From Acidobacteriaceae bacterium (GTDB lineage Bacteria > Acidobacteriota > Terriglobia > Terriglobales > Acidobacteriaceae): a stretch of 64,000 nucleotides of DNA. Under the pieces are notes generated by a model that saw only the letters and a program-made list of their open reading frames with translations, ran no database searches and was not told where the DNA came from. Where the stretch lies: assembly GCA_035944135.1 (NCBI GenBank), contig DASZBM010000010.1:620001-684000 (forward strand). The letters are read 5' to 3'. A program made the translations under genes and the position numbers. Numbering within the stretch: the first letter of the stretch is position 1; every line of letters starts with the position of its first letter. Positions 28,501 to 36,857 of the stretch are shown piece after piece.

Positions 28501-28987
28501 TCTCGGGGGTTGGCGCGTTTCCAGTTCCTTCGTTATTCAAGACGGCAATCCTATGGGTGTAACGACAGGAAATTACAACAACTCGTATAACCAGTCCGGT
28601 AGTTATACGCAGTTTGCGAATCTGGTCGGGGACTGGCATAAGGGTGGAAGCGTGTACTCTCGCTTGAAGGAGTGGTACAACACGGACGCGCTGACACTTC
28701 CCGCCCCGGCAACCTACGGTAACTTCCGCAGGAACATCATCACGGGACCGCCTCTCCAAGTCATGAATGCCTCACTCGGAAAGACGTTCGATCTGTATCC
28801 GGACCGGGGCGTTAAGTTGGAGATCCGTGCGGATGCCTTCAACGTGCTGAACCATCCTAGCTTCGGGCAGACTGGTAACAATCAGATCTCGGGCGTTCCG
28901 GCCACTGACGAGACTCAAGCGGCCGTAATCAACAGCGTCACCATCGGCGGCAGAGCAATGCAGTTGTACGGGAAGATCACGTTCTGA
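25511..28987 (+). CDS. Oar-like TonB-dependent receptor 2
   Basis: The start follows a strong AGGAGG at 25501-25506 with 4 bases of spacing. The 1158-residue protein has a signal peptide ending near SPADAQ, a carboxypeptidase-regulatory-like domain (about residues 34-115, GDIRGTVTDTTGAVIPGTTVTV) and a plug (about 130-250). The long beta-barrel ends in MQLYGKITF with the aromatic terminus of outer-membrane barrels. It should bind and import a glycan ligand. The divergent GH30/GH3 operon shares its control region, which suggests one regulon for a beta-linked glucan or glucoside. A terminator-like hairpin follows immediately. Confidence 0.88.
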   Translation: MRRTLPATACALLALLCTGVTSPADAQNTNSGDIRGTVTDTTGAVIPGTTVTVTDVDKDVTKTYTTDSAGLYDTGSIVPDHYKITFTKQGFDVLVRGPITVEVGVQGINAQMKVGTTNERVEVTTDVPLLNTEEGAQEQTLTAQTMSELPQVGADWENFIWLQPGATGTPENSSTAVQPNGGQTSINGNLPFETYLSDGATTTLPMSTNSDVTIFETTAEVKISDSGFSAQYGVGNVVYNQITKGGTDRFHGAGYEYFQNNALNAAPYAFGQKGSVPFLRYNNFGFNVGGFVWPHKVFFFFDFDKTIDHGGASNGFETVPDPTVQSGNFSATGIPTLYDPTTQTIQQTGTYTYVTPDGNYTQNCPCVIRKTFLSEYGVNAIPAALIDPVSAKVQAYYPKANVSNPTISNGVAINNFFYNVPSSNPFTKFFGRLDYDISTSNRLTISETESDNPATYLNQGICPIQCQNGDVGRNNAQISDVHTFSAHFQNEARFGFTDQLNFFTPYTIGQGYPSKLAWQFAKADNFPNTTISSYYTLGSQSNSVYKEFVFDPSDVVTLIHGKHILHFGGEFLISRADSTAWGNINAGSLSFNGHYTSINGQTSLKPCTGCTPYASGFGYADFLLGQSQSWSAGVTPEFGARQKSPQLFVQDDIKVTPKLTVNAGLRWEGNTGWSEVKGNESTWDPTVLNPGTNTLGAIWYGTTKANGRTQLVAPQYNIWLPRVGFSWQAMSNTVLRGAFGIYSAQLSEDTYGGGMGGEFGSSGNVNDSTNGICPVVQFSGTGSTPDTTDPGCGTGTFNSVSVNSQYLNSPTAPDARNAGHQNVGYTQYHTPVPTNYQWTLSLERQFGNSWATSLAYVGNHGTNLNTSGIDINQVPQSKLAPNDQTSEPYPIYGTITGSTNNAISNYNAMQAVLKKRMSHGLDFQVNYVWSHFLSDMDSSGWGSREGYQNYQNAYDIHQNYSNSNFDVRNAFKGNVIYTLPFGKGQQFLNNNWVLDEVLGGWRVSSSFVIQDGNPMGVTTGNYNNSYNQSGSYTQFANLVGDWHKGGSVYSRLKEWYNTDALTLPAPATYGNFRRNIITGPPLQVMNASLGKTFDLYPDRGVKLEIRADAFNVLNHPSFGQTGNNQISGVPATDETQAAVINSVTIGGRAMQLYGKITF

Positions 28988-28995
28988 TAAACAAC

Positions 28996-29038
28996 TGGGG
29001 ATGGCGACCGGAGGATCGGCGCTGTCCCCATTTCTTTT
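28996..29038 (+). terminator. Rho-independent terminator after receptor 2
   Basis: TGGGGA at 28996-29001 pairs with TCCCCA at 29025-29030. Further inner pairing includes CCG with CGG, and TTTCTTTT follows at 29031-29038. It begins 8 bases after the receptor stop and separates it from, or attenuates, the TPR/CRTAC1 pair. Confidence 0.65.
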
Positions 29039-29078
29039 CCGGCGATCCCCTCTTTACGACCGGATGGAGCATCCGGCA

Positions 29079-30275
29079 ATGCGTTCGCAAACTAAGTTTC
29101 TATTGGCCCCGCTTCTTTTGGCAGTCGTTGCGACGCGTTCTGGCGCCCTCCAGCAGCCCTCCACCTCTACCGCCTCCGAACAAACGCGTGTGCATCAGCA
29201 GAAGGCCGACGCATATCTCCGCGACAAAAGGCCTGACTTGGCGATCCCTGAGTTCTCCGCGGTTCTGGAGGCTGACCCGCAAAATCTCGATGCTCAGGCC
29301 AACCTGGGCGTCCTGCTTTTTTTCGCGGGTAAGCCAGATGAGGCCGAGCCTCACTTGCGCGCCGCGCTCACCATCGATCCTACCCTCGCGAAACTACGCA
29401 TGCTGCTCGGCACATCCGAGCACCGCCAGGGCCATCTCGAAGATGCGCGCCACGACCTTGTCGCTGCGCTTCCTCAGATCACCGATCCCAAGGTCCGTCA
29501 GCAAGCAGGTCTCGAGATCATCGAGATTGATACCGCGCTAAATGATCTGCCGGCCGCTGCAGATGTGGCCGCGCAGATGAAGAAGGATTTCCCACAAGAC
29601 CCCGAGGTTCTCTTCGCTGCGTGGAGCGTCTATTCGGACCTCGCCGATGAAGCCGTGCTCGACCTCTCTATTGCAGCTCCGCATTCCGCACAGATGCATC
29701 AGGCCATGGCCCACGTCCTCATTCGCGAGCGTGACAACAAGGCCGCCGTCGAAAACTTGCGCGAGGCGCTCAAGATCAACCCGGCGCTTCCCGGCGCACA
29801 TTACGAACTCGCGGAGTTGCTACGCCTTTCCACGGTTCCCGCCGACAAAGCGGAGGCCGCCGAGCAATACAAGCTCGCTATCCAGTACCAGCCCAACGAC
29901 GCCGCATCGCTCACAAGGCTTGGCGACATCGCAGGCGAGACGGAGGATCATACAACGGCCATCGCACGTTACAAGCAGGCACTTGCGGCGCAACCTAACT
30001 ACACAGACGCAGAAGTCGGCCTCGCCTATGAGCTCAGCGAGACTGGCCATTCGGACGAGGCGGTTCCACTGCTCCAGCAGGCAATCAATAATGACCCCAT
30101 GAGCATGCTTGCCCACTTCCGGCTCAGTGTCGTGTATCGTCGGCTGCATCGGCCTGATGATGCCAAGCGCGAGCTCGCACAGTATCAAAGCCTGAAGACA
30201 ATGAAAGACAATCTCCGCAATGTCTACGACACCATGCGGCTCGACTCTCCACAAGGTAAGGATGTCAGTAGATAG
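29079..30275 (+). CDS. Exported TPR-repeat protein
   Basis: The ATG at 29079 is chosen because ATGGAG sits about 10 bases upstream and a signal peptide begins there; an upstream in-frame start at 29001 would lie inside the terminator hairpin. The 398-residue protein carries about eight or more tetratricopeptide units (for example AIPEFSAVLEADPQNLDAQANLGVLLFFAGKP, shown here only by its opening AIPEFSAVLEADPQ, and later AAEQYKLAIQYQPND). TPR domains hold protein partners, so it is probably a periplasmic scaffold. It overlaps the CRTAC1-type gene by 14 bases, and such pairs are common next to acidobacterial TonB receptors. The exact partner is unknown. Confidence 0.8.
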   Translation: MRSQTKFLLAPLLLAVVATRSGALQQPSTSTASEQTRVHQQKADAYLRDKRPDLAIPEFSAVLEADPQNLDAQANLGVLLFFAGKPDEAEPHLRAALTIDPTLAKLRMLLGTSEHRQGHLEDARHDLVAALPQITDPKVRQQAGLEIIEIDTALNDLPAAADVAAQMKKDFPQDPEVLFAAWSVYSDLADEAVLDLSIAAPHSAQMHQAMAHVLIRERDNKAAVENLREALKINPALPGAHYELAELLRLSTVPADKAEAAEQYKLAIQYQPNDAASLTRLGDIAGETEDHTTAIARYKQALAAQPNYTDAEVGLAYELSETGHSDEAVPLLQQAINNDPMSMLAHFRLSVVYRRLHRPDDAKRELAQYQSLKTMKDNLRNVYDTMRLDSPQGKDVSR

Positions 30276-32001
30276 GTCTCTTTCGGTGTTTATAGCCGCA
30301 CTTTTGATCTGTGTCCCGTATGGTTGCGCGCAGAACGGGAAAGCGCCCGCCGAGAAGATGGAGACGGCTCACATCGTCGACATCACCGCCGCAACGGGCA
30401 TTCATTTCAACCACCTTTCCAGCCCCGAGGCCCGGTACATCGTTGAATCGATGAGCGGCGGCGTTGCCATCATCGACTACGACAACGACGGCTATCCTGA
30501 CCTCTACTTCACAAATGCACCGAGTGTCGCCATGCACAAGGCAGGCACACCCGCGCGCAGCGCTCTCTATCACAACAACCACGATGGCACATTCACTGAC
30601 GTGACCGACAAGGCAGGCGTCGGCTATCCCTGTTGGGCCATGGGCGTTGCCGTTGGTGACTTCGACAATGACGGATGGCCTGACCTCGCTGTCAGTTGCT
30701 TCAACGGTGTAGTTCTCTATCACAACAATCACGACGGTACCTTTACCAACGTGACAAAGAAATCCGGTCTCGACCGAGATCATGGTTGGGCCACCGGCCT
30801 TACCTTCGGCGATTACGACAACGACGGTTTCGTCGACCTCTTCGTGCCACACTATGTCGATCTCGACCTGAACAATCTTCCCGTCTTCGGCAAGGATCGT
30901 ACCTGCACCTATCACGCGATAGCCGTGCAGTGCGGCCCACGTGGTCTCAAGGGATCATCTGATTCCTTATATCGCAACAACGGCGACGGCACCTTCACGG
31001 ATGTTAGTGCGAAAGCAGGAGTTGATGACCCGCAGAAGTACTTTGGACTACAAGGCGTTTGGTCCGATTTTGACGGAGACGGCAAGCTCGATCTTTTTGT
31101 AGCTAACGATGGTGAACCGAACTACCTCTATCACAACGAAGGAAATGGTCACTTCAAAGATATCGCTGAAGACGCCGGCGTTGCGCTGAGCGAAGACGGC
31201 AACGAACAAGCCAATATGGGGGTTGCGCTCGGAGATTACACGCGCACCGGTCGGCAGAGCATCGCGATTACCCACTTCAGTGAGGAGTACACAATTCTCT
31301 TTCGCAACGATGGCGCGCTGAATTTCACCGACGTCGCCCACATTGCCCACATTGCGCAACCGACAGGACTCTACGTGGGTTGGGGCGACGCGTTTCTCGA
31401 TACCGATAATCGAGGGTTGCTCGACTTCATCATGGTCAATGGCCACGTTTACCCGCAACTGGATGAGGGCAAGCTGGGCATCACCTACCGGGAGCCTAAA
31501 CTGCTCTTCTGGAACAACGGCGACGGAACGTTCCGTGATATCAGCCCAGAAGCTGGCAAGGCCCTGAGCATCCCTCAAGTTAGCCGTGGTCTTGCGGTCG
31601 GTGATCTCTTCAATGACGGACGGCTCGACGTCGTCATCGAAAACTTGACCGGGGGACCGATGATCCTCGAAACGAGACCGAATCCCGCGAATCACTGGGT
31701 TAGCTTCCAGCTCGAGGGATCGCCCTCGAACCGCCTCGCTCTGAATGCGAGAGTATGGGTGACTTCGAATGGAGTGACGCAAATGAGTGAGGTGCTCAGC
31801 GGCAGCAGCTACCTATCGCAAAGCGATCTTCGCCTGCATTTCGGCCTGGGTTCGGCCGCCAGAATGACGGAAGTAAAGGTGCATTGGCCGGACGGGACCA
31901 CACAGACGTTCCACGATCTACCCGCTGATACTTTCTACCGGCTACACGAGGGAAGCACTCCTGTTGTAGACCAAAGAATCAGCCGACCTGCTGGCAGATA
32001 A
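30262..32001 (+). CDS. CRTAC1/UnbV-like FG-GAP propeller protein
   Basis: The ATG at 30262 lies inside the end of the TPR gene (overlap 30262-30275), so translation is coupled. The 579-residue product has a signal peptide with Cys22 that is only a poor lipobox match. FG-GAP/VCBS calcium-binding repeats follow, with loops DYDNDGYPDLYF, DFDNDGWPDLAV, DYDNDGFVDLFV and DFDGDGKLDLFV. A C-terminal ASPIC/UnbV domain holds LHFGLGSAARMTEVKVHWPDG. The family is linked to extracellular glycan or matrix binding, but no enzymatic activity is established. Together with the TPR partner it may form a surface or periplasmic assembly serving receptor 2. Confidence 0.85.
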   Translation: MSVDRSLSVFIAALLICVPYGCAQNGKAPAEKMETAHIVDITAATGIHFNHLSSPEARYIVESMSGGVAIIDYDNDGYPDLYFTNAPSVAMHKAGTPARSALYHNNHDGTFTDVTDKAGVGYPCWAMGVAVGDFDNDGWPDLAVSCFNGVVLYHNNHDGTFTNVTKKSGLDRDHGWATGLTFGDYDNDGFVDLFVPHYVDLDLNNLPVFGKDRTCTYHAIAVQCGPRGLKGSSDSLYRNNGDGTFTDVSAKAGVDDPQKYFGLQGVWSDFDGDGKLDLFVANDGEPNYLYHNEGNGHFKDIAEDAGVALSEDGNEQANMGVALGDYTRTGRQSIAITHFSEEYTILFRNDGALNFTDVAHIAHIAQPTGLYVGWGDAFLDTDNRGLLDFIMVNGHVYPQLDEGKLGITYREPKLLFWNNGDGTFRDISPEAGKALSIPQVSRGLAVGDLFNDGRLDVVIENLTGGPMILETRPNPANHWVSFQLEGSPSNRLALNARVWVTSNGVTQMSEVLSGSSYLSQSDLRLHFGLGSAARMTEVKVHWPDGTTQTFHDLPADTFYRLHEGSTPVVDQRISRPAGR

Positions 32002-32026
32002 GACCCGATTCAGAAACTGGTCCGGC

Positions 32027-32048
32027 GGGAACGGAAGACCTTGTTCCC
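32027..32048. terminator. Short hairpin between convergent genes
   Basis: GGGAAC (32027-32032) and GTTCCC (32043-32048) form a perfect 6-bp stem around a 10-base loop, 25 bases after the CRTAC1 stop. There is no T-run, so terminator function is uncertain. Confidence 0.3.
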
Positions 32049-32066
32049 ATACTTGTTGAAGAGAAG

Positions 32067-32100
32067 TGGTTGGGTTGATCAGATTCGAACCAACGATCTC
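32067..32100 (-). repeat. tRNA 3'-end remnant (T-arm, acceptor strand and CCA)
   Basis: Read on the minus strand, this stretch has GAGATCG, a T-loop core GGTTCGAATC, CAACCCA and a terminal ACCA. Laid against the tRNA-Pro 3' end at 63846-63879 it matches 26 of 34 bases, so it probably came from another tRNA. No anticodon or D-arm is visible next to it, so it is not a gene. Such fragments are usually left by integration into a tRNA 3' end; the matching intact tRNA is not in the window. Confidence 0.5.
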
Positions 32101-32182
32101 ACCGACGATTCTTAGAGCTTTCAATCCCTCACGAACCGGTCTCCATCCGACATCGAACAGTCTCAGAAATGTCACTCGACAC

Positions 32183-34366
32183 CTATCTGTTCTCAATATC
32201 CGCTCGAAACAGATTGCCCACGGTCAGGCGGGCGCGCAGCAATGGAACGTCGCCGGGAGCAAGGCCCGCGAAACGAAAGTCGGCAAACTCCATTGAATGC
32301 ATGTCGCCGACGAATGCGACAATCTCCGTGCGGCCATCCAGTGCATTCGCGCGATAGATGGCCTGCGTGTTACTTGCAAAATCGTGGAAATAAATCCATT
32401 GGCTGTCGGCTGACCAAACTGGATCTGCAGCCGGAATATTGGCGAGTGTGCGCCATCGTTGCGTTTGACGATCGAACACGGTCAGCGATCGCTGGCCAAG
32501 TGGAAGTGCCGCGATGAATCGTCCGTCGGGGGAACTGCGAGGGCTGAACAGACCTTCCGAGCCGGGGATAGGTTCTATCCGCCGCGTGGCCGCATGCCAT
32601 TGATAGATCATCTTCGGTTGCGCGCGCTCAGCCATAACATCGGGCGGACGGCCAAAGACGATATCGCCCGCACCGGAGACCCACGAGGGGTCAGCCTCGT
32701 TGTGATCCTCGCCTGGGAGCAGCGGTGTGAGGTTCGCGCTATCGGCCGCGACCGTATAAATTCGCCACAGCTTTCCGGGCTCTCGTGCCATCAGCACCAG
32801 CCTCTGGCCGTCAGGTGACCAATCGAACATGTAAACGTCCATGCCCGTGGGGCTGAGTTGTAGCTGTTGCGTGCCGTCTGCTCGACTCCGCCAGAGCACG
32901 CCATGAGCGTCGAGCCACGCGACCCAGGCTGCGTCCCGTGTGTAACGAACATACTGCGCAGTTTGCAATCGCGTGGACGGCTGGAAAGAATTCGTCGAGG
33001 CGTCAAAGCGCAGAAGCTCGGAGTGTTGGTTCAGACCGAGAAAGATGATGCTGTCGCTTTGCGGTATAGGAACAGGCGAACGGTAAGCAAGTGGTCCGTC
33101 GGTGACTGCGAAGGGCATGTACGGAAGCCATCTGCCGCGAAAGGGGCCTTCGCGCGTTGCCCAGATATCCGTCTGCCCATCGTGTGTCGCTTGGAAGACG
33201 AAGTAGCGCCCGTCGGCGGTCCAGTTGCCGCAGCATTCTGTGACGTTGGGATTCTGGCGGAAGTTCATCGCGTGGGCGTGTGAGCCATCGGCGTTTATCT
33301 CCCATAGGGCTGTCCTGTGATCGAGCGGGCGCAACAGAGTGAATCGCAACCGAGTGCTGTCCGTGGACCATCGCATCCAGAAAGCGCGCCCGGGAACCGT
33401 GGCGAAGTGACGGATGTCGCTGCCATCTTCGTTCGCAGTAAACATCTCATCCCCGTTCGCGTACAGGATGCGCTTGCCATCGGGCATCCAACTCGCATCA
33501 TGCGCGAGAATGTCGCCAACCTGTTGTGCGCGACCGCCAATGGCGGAGATGATCCAGATTGGGCCTTCGGTTTCACGCGCCATCTGGTTCTTGATCAGCA
33601 ACCGTTCGCCATCGGGCGAGATGTTTTCAAGAACGGGCGAGGCGCCCGAGACGGGGAAGGGAAGCGTCGTTGTCTCGCCATCGCCCACGGATGCGACTGA
33701 CAGCACGGTGCGGCCGTTCTGAATCTGTGAGAAGAACAGGCGCGTGCCGTCGGTCGCCGTCTGCCCGAGGCTCTCCTGCAACGGCAAGCCTGGGAAGACT
33801 CGGCCGGAGTCAGTAATTTCGCGGATATGTGCGGGCTTCAACTGAGGCTGCCGCAGCGTGACAACGGCGAGCCCCGCCAGTGCGGCAACGGCAACAATCC
33901 AACCCGCAGCGAGTGGGAGCCGTCCGCCACCTCGCACAACATTATGGATCGCCTCTGTATGGGTAGTTGGTCCGATTGCTGTCGGCAACCCCGCAACAAC
34001 TGGCTCGATGCTCCCAATGAATCGATAGCCACGGCGCGCGAGCGTCTCAACGTATCGCGGATCGCTGACAGTATCGCCCAGGATCTCGCGGACCTTATTG
34101 ATGGCAACGTCGAGGCCGTGATCGAAGTCGACTACAGTGCCATCTCCCCACACGCCGAGGCGAAGCTCTTCGCGGTTGACCACCTCGCCTGCCCGCTCGA
34201 CCAGGATCGAGAGAACTCGCAGCGGCTGGCCCTGCAGACGGAGCGAAACCCCGGACTTACGCAATTCACCGCTAGCCGTATTAAGAACGAACGGGCCGAA
34301 GCGAAACTCCGTAGTTCGGGTGGCTGGACCGGGTTTACTTGGTGTTGCCGTTTCCACGACACTCAA
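32183..34366 (-). CDS. Winged-helix / TM / WD40-like propeller one-component regulator A
   Basis: A TTG start at 34366 is chosen: GGAG lies 7 bases upstream and overlaps the stop region of the preceding gene, with only 4 bases between the genes. The 727-residue protein has an OmpR/CadC-type winged helix (about residues 20-118, with FGPFVLNTASGELRKSG and LARRGYRFIG), one membrane helix (about 147-168), and an exported domain built from PD40/TolB-like beta-propeller blades (for example WMPDGKRILYANGDEMFT, VWSADSQWIYF). Such proteins sense outside the inner membrane and bind DNA inside. It is in tandem with regulator B and divergent from receptor 3, so control of the alpha-glucan locus is plausible. 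Confidence 0.82.
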   Translation of the reverse strand: MSVVETATPSKPGPATRTTEFRFGPFVLNTASGELRKSGVSLRLQGQPLRVLSILVERAGEVVNREELRLGVWGDGTVVDFDHGLDVAINKVREILGDTVSDPRYVETLARRGYRFIGSIEPVVAGLPTAIGPTTHTEAIHNVVRGGGRLPLAAGWIVAVAALAGLAVVTLRQPQLKPAHIREITDSGRVFPGLPLQESLGQTATDGTRLFFSQIQNGRTVLSVASVGDGETTTLPFPVSGASPVLENISPDGERLLIKNQMARETEGPIWIISAIGGRAQQVGDILAHDASWMPDGKRILYANGDEMFTANEDGSDIRHFATVPGRAFWMRWSTDSTRLRFTLLRPLDHRTALWEINADGSHAHAMNFRQNPNVTECCGNWTADGRYFVFQATHDGQTDIWATREGPFRGRWLPYMPFAVTDGPLAYRSPVPIPQSDSIIFLGLNQHSELLRFDASTNSFQPSTRLQTAQYVRYTRDAAWVAWLDAHGVLWRSRADGTQQLQLSPTGMDVYMFDWSPDGQRLVLMAREPGKLWRIYTVAADSANLTPLLPGEDHNEADPSWVSGAGDIVFGRPPDVMAERAQPKMIYQWHAATRRIEPIPGSEGLFSPRSSPDGRFIAALPLGQRSLTVFDRQTQRWRTLANIPAADPVWSADSQWIYFHDFASNTQAIYRANALDGRTEIVAFVGDMHSMEFADFRFAGLAPGDVPLLRARLTVGNLFRADIENR

Positions 34367-34370
34367 GACG

Positions 34371-36605
34371 TTACTCCGGCGCTTCCAACTCGTACAGGTC
34401 CGCACTCGTGCGCGGAACGCTGACAGCGGGCGCGTCCCCCGCAAGCAACCCGACAAAGTACGGATTATCAAGGCTCGGTTCGGTGCGCAGGCCCTCAGCA
34501 TACGATGAGGTCTGATGTGTTAATAGATCCAGCTTCATCAGATCGAGTCCCGGAACCGAGAAGTTGCGGTATATGAGCGCATGGCCGCCACCGAGGAAAA
34601 CGGGGTCGTCAAAATGCCCAATCGCTGCGGTGCGCCAATCTCCAGTGTCGAGATTTAGCTGGCGAAGTACTGTTTGATCAACACTTAAGGCCACGAGGGT
34701 GCGGCCGTCACCGGAAACGCGTGGACTGAACAGACCATCGGAGCCGCTGAGTTTGACCATCCGGCGTGTTGCGAGATCGACTCGAAAGAGTGCGCGCGCC
34801 AGTGCGGGTTCTGCGAGCCTCGGCGGCAGACGGCCGAAAATGATAGAAGAGCCACCGGCAGCCCATTGCGGGTCGGCCTCGTTGTGAGGATCGTCACGCA
34901 GCAACTCCTCGATGTGGCTTGACTGCACGTCAGCGATGAGGATTCTCCATGGAGCGCCTGGGTGGCGGGCCATGATCGCGAGCCGGGCGGCATCCGGAGA
35001 CCATGCCATGCTGGAAACCCTGTAGGGCGCGCCGATCACGCGTACACGGTCGGTTCCATCAGCGCGGCTGCGCCACAACGTGCCATCGTCGCGCCGGACC
35101 CAGGCAACACGTTGGCCGTCGGGCGAAAACTCTACTTGCGCAGCATCGCTGAGATAGGCCGGCGCAGGGATCAGACGATGGTCCTTTGCGCTCCAGGTGA
35201 GTAGACGAAAAGAGCGGTCAAAGCCAGTGAAGATGACCCGGCGGCCGTTGTGCGTCGCCGCAGGAGACGTATACGCAAGTGGACCCTCTGCAAGCCGGAA
35301 AGGTTCCTGGCTTCGCTCCCACCAACCCCGGCGCACAGGCATGGCCCACAGACTGCCATCCCGTTCGTCTCCGGCTTGAAAGACATAGAGATCGCCGCTG
35401 CTGAGGAAGGTGCCGCAGCACAGAGGCGTCCCGGAGTGCCACCCGCCAAGGATCTGATGCGCCGCTGAACCGTCGGCCTTAATCTCCCACAACGTGGTAT
35501 CAAGCGTCCGGTCGTCCCGCAACGTCAGCCGGAGGATGCTGCCATCCGGCGACCAGCGCATATAGTACGGACGGCCCGGCAGGGAAGCGAATCTTGCATT
35601 CCCCGAGCCATTCTCGTGGATCGTGTACAAAACGTTGCCATTCGCATAAAGAATAGAGTCGCCATCGGGCATCCAGGCGCTGGCATGGGCCAGGACGCCG
35701 GGAACCTGGTGTGCGGTTTGGCCTTCCGGTGAGGCGATCCAAAGAGCTTGCTCGGCGGAGGTGGACAGTCGATTCCTCAACAGGAGACGGAGACCATCAG
35801 GTGAAATATCATCCGCGACAGGTTTCCCAAGCTCTTCCGGCAGAGAAATCGTGGTCGTGTCGCCGCCATTGAGCATCACGACCCCGAGTTCACCTAGATC
35901 GTCTTCGCTCCGAGCGAAGTACACGCGGGCATTGTCCGTGACAGTCACAGGAAAGCCCTGCGTCATCCCGCCCGGAAGAGTGATCGACGCGTTGTGGGTA
36001 AGGGCGTGGACAGCAGCAGAGCCCCGGGTGGGAGAACGAAAGGCCAGTGCGCAACACAACAGGGCAGCCAGACCGATGACCGCCAGCCAGAGTAGGACAA
36101 GGGGACCACCAAACAGCCACAATCGGCCCGATTTCGCGGCCGTTGGTGGTGGTGGAGTTGATGCGGCCGCATTGATATCGCCAGATAGCTCGGCCGCCCG
36201 CTCCGATCGAAAATGCCGCCCGGGCGATAGGAGCGGATCCTCGGCAGGGCTGTCCGGATGGATTTCCATCACTGGAGCGATAAAGCGGTACCCGGAACGC
36301 GACAGAGTCTCTATGAAACGGGGACTCGTCACGGAATCGTCCAAACACTCCCGTATCTTGTAAATCGCCGCTGCCAGGCTGCGTTCGAGATCGACGGCAG
36401 TGTCGGGCTTCCAGAAAGTGCGGTGAAGCTCCTCTCGGCTAACGATTGTGCCGGCGCGCTGCGCGAGATAGAGCAGAATGCGTAGCGGCTGACTCTGGAT
36501 GCGTACGGGGACGCCCGCCTTCCGCAGCTCCTGAGCCACCGGGTCGAGCTCGAACAGCCCGAAGCGCAGCCGCTCGGTAGAGACGGGTTCAAGGATCGTG
36601 GGCAT
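34371..36605 (-). CDS. Winged-helix / TM / WD40-like propeller one-component regulator B
   Basis: The 744-residue protein is a paralogue of its neighbour. The winged helix spans about residues 12-112 (FGLFELDPVAQELRKAG, RIQSQPLRILLYLAQRAG, LSRSGYRFIAPV). A Pro/Thr-rich linker follows, then a membrane helix (about 165-190, LWLFGGPLVLLWLAVIGLAA) and periplasmic PD40-type blades (WMPDGDSILYANGNVLYT, WSPDAARLAIMA). It is the first gene of the pair and starts 252 bases from receptor 3 on the opposite strand, across an AT-rich control region. Retention of two full copies suggests a heterodimer or two different ligands, which is inference. Confidence 0.82.
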   Translation of the reverse strand: MPTILEPVSTERLRFGLFELDPVAQELRKAGVPVRIQSQPLRILLYLAQRAGTIVSREELHRTFWKPDTAVDLERSLAAAIYKIRECLDDSVTSPRFIETLSRSGYRFIAPVMEIHPDSPAEDPLLSPGRHFRSERAAELSGDINAAASTPPPPTAAKSGRLWLFGGPLVLLWLAVIGLAALLCCALAFRSPTRGSAAVHALTHNASITLPGGMTQGFPVTVTDNARVYFARSEDDLGELGVVMLNGGDTTTISLPEELGKPVADDISPDGLRLLLRNRLSTSAEQALWIASPEGQTAHQVPGVLAHASAWMPDGDSILYANGNVLYTIHENGSGNARFASLPGRPYYMRWSPDGSILRLTLRDDRTLDTTLWEIKADGSAAHQILGGWHSGTPLCCGTFLSSGDLYVFQAGDERDGSLWAMPVRRGWWERSQEPFRLAEGPLAYTSPAATHNGRRVIFTGFDRSFRLLTWSAKDHRLIPAPAYLSDAAQVEFSPDGQRVAWVRRDDGTLWRSRADGTDRVRVIGAPYRVSSMAWSPDAARLAIMARHPGAPWRILIADVQSSHIEELLRDDPHNEADPQWAAGGSSIIFGRLPPRLAEPALARALFRVDLATRRMVKLSGSDGLFSPRVSGDGRTLVALSVDQTVLRQLNLDTGDWRTAAIGHFDDPVFLGGGHALIYRNFSVPGLDLMKLDLLTHQTSSYAEGLRTEPSLDNPYFVGLLAGDAPAVSVPRTSADLYELEAPE

Positions 36606-36857
36606 GGGGGCAGGTCCCTGTATATCGAAATCCGATGATGAGGGTCAAATCCAATTAATAAAACGAGGAAGTCAAAGAAGTAGTCCGGTACACCACCAAT
36701 TAAATCATCAACTTATCAGGTAATAAATTTTTGCGGAAAAAGAGAGGGCAAGATCATTGCCAGTTCACAGATCCGCTCTGTCTAGTGCATCCAGTGTGTT
36801 CGCGAACCTGCGCCGTTGCGCCTGCGAACCCCCTGCAATCTGTGGAGGCTTCGAAAT

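Noticed and set aside
32067-32100. A complete tRNA gene
   Set aside because: Only the T-arm and acceptor 3' strand with CCA can be read; no anticodon arm or D-arm follows, so it is scored as a remnant.
36798-36807. GTTCGCGAAC palindrome as a regulator site for receptor 3
   Set aside because: Ten-base palindromes arise easily and no second copy was noticed nearby, so it is mentioned under the receptor but not listed as a site.
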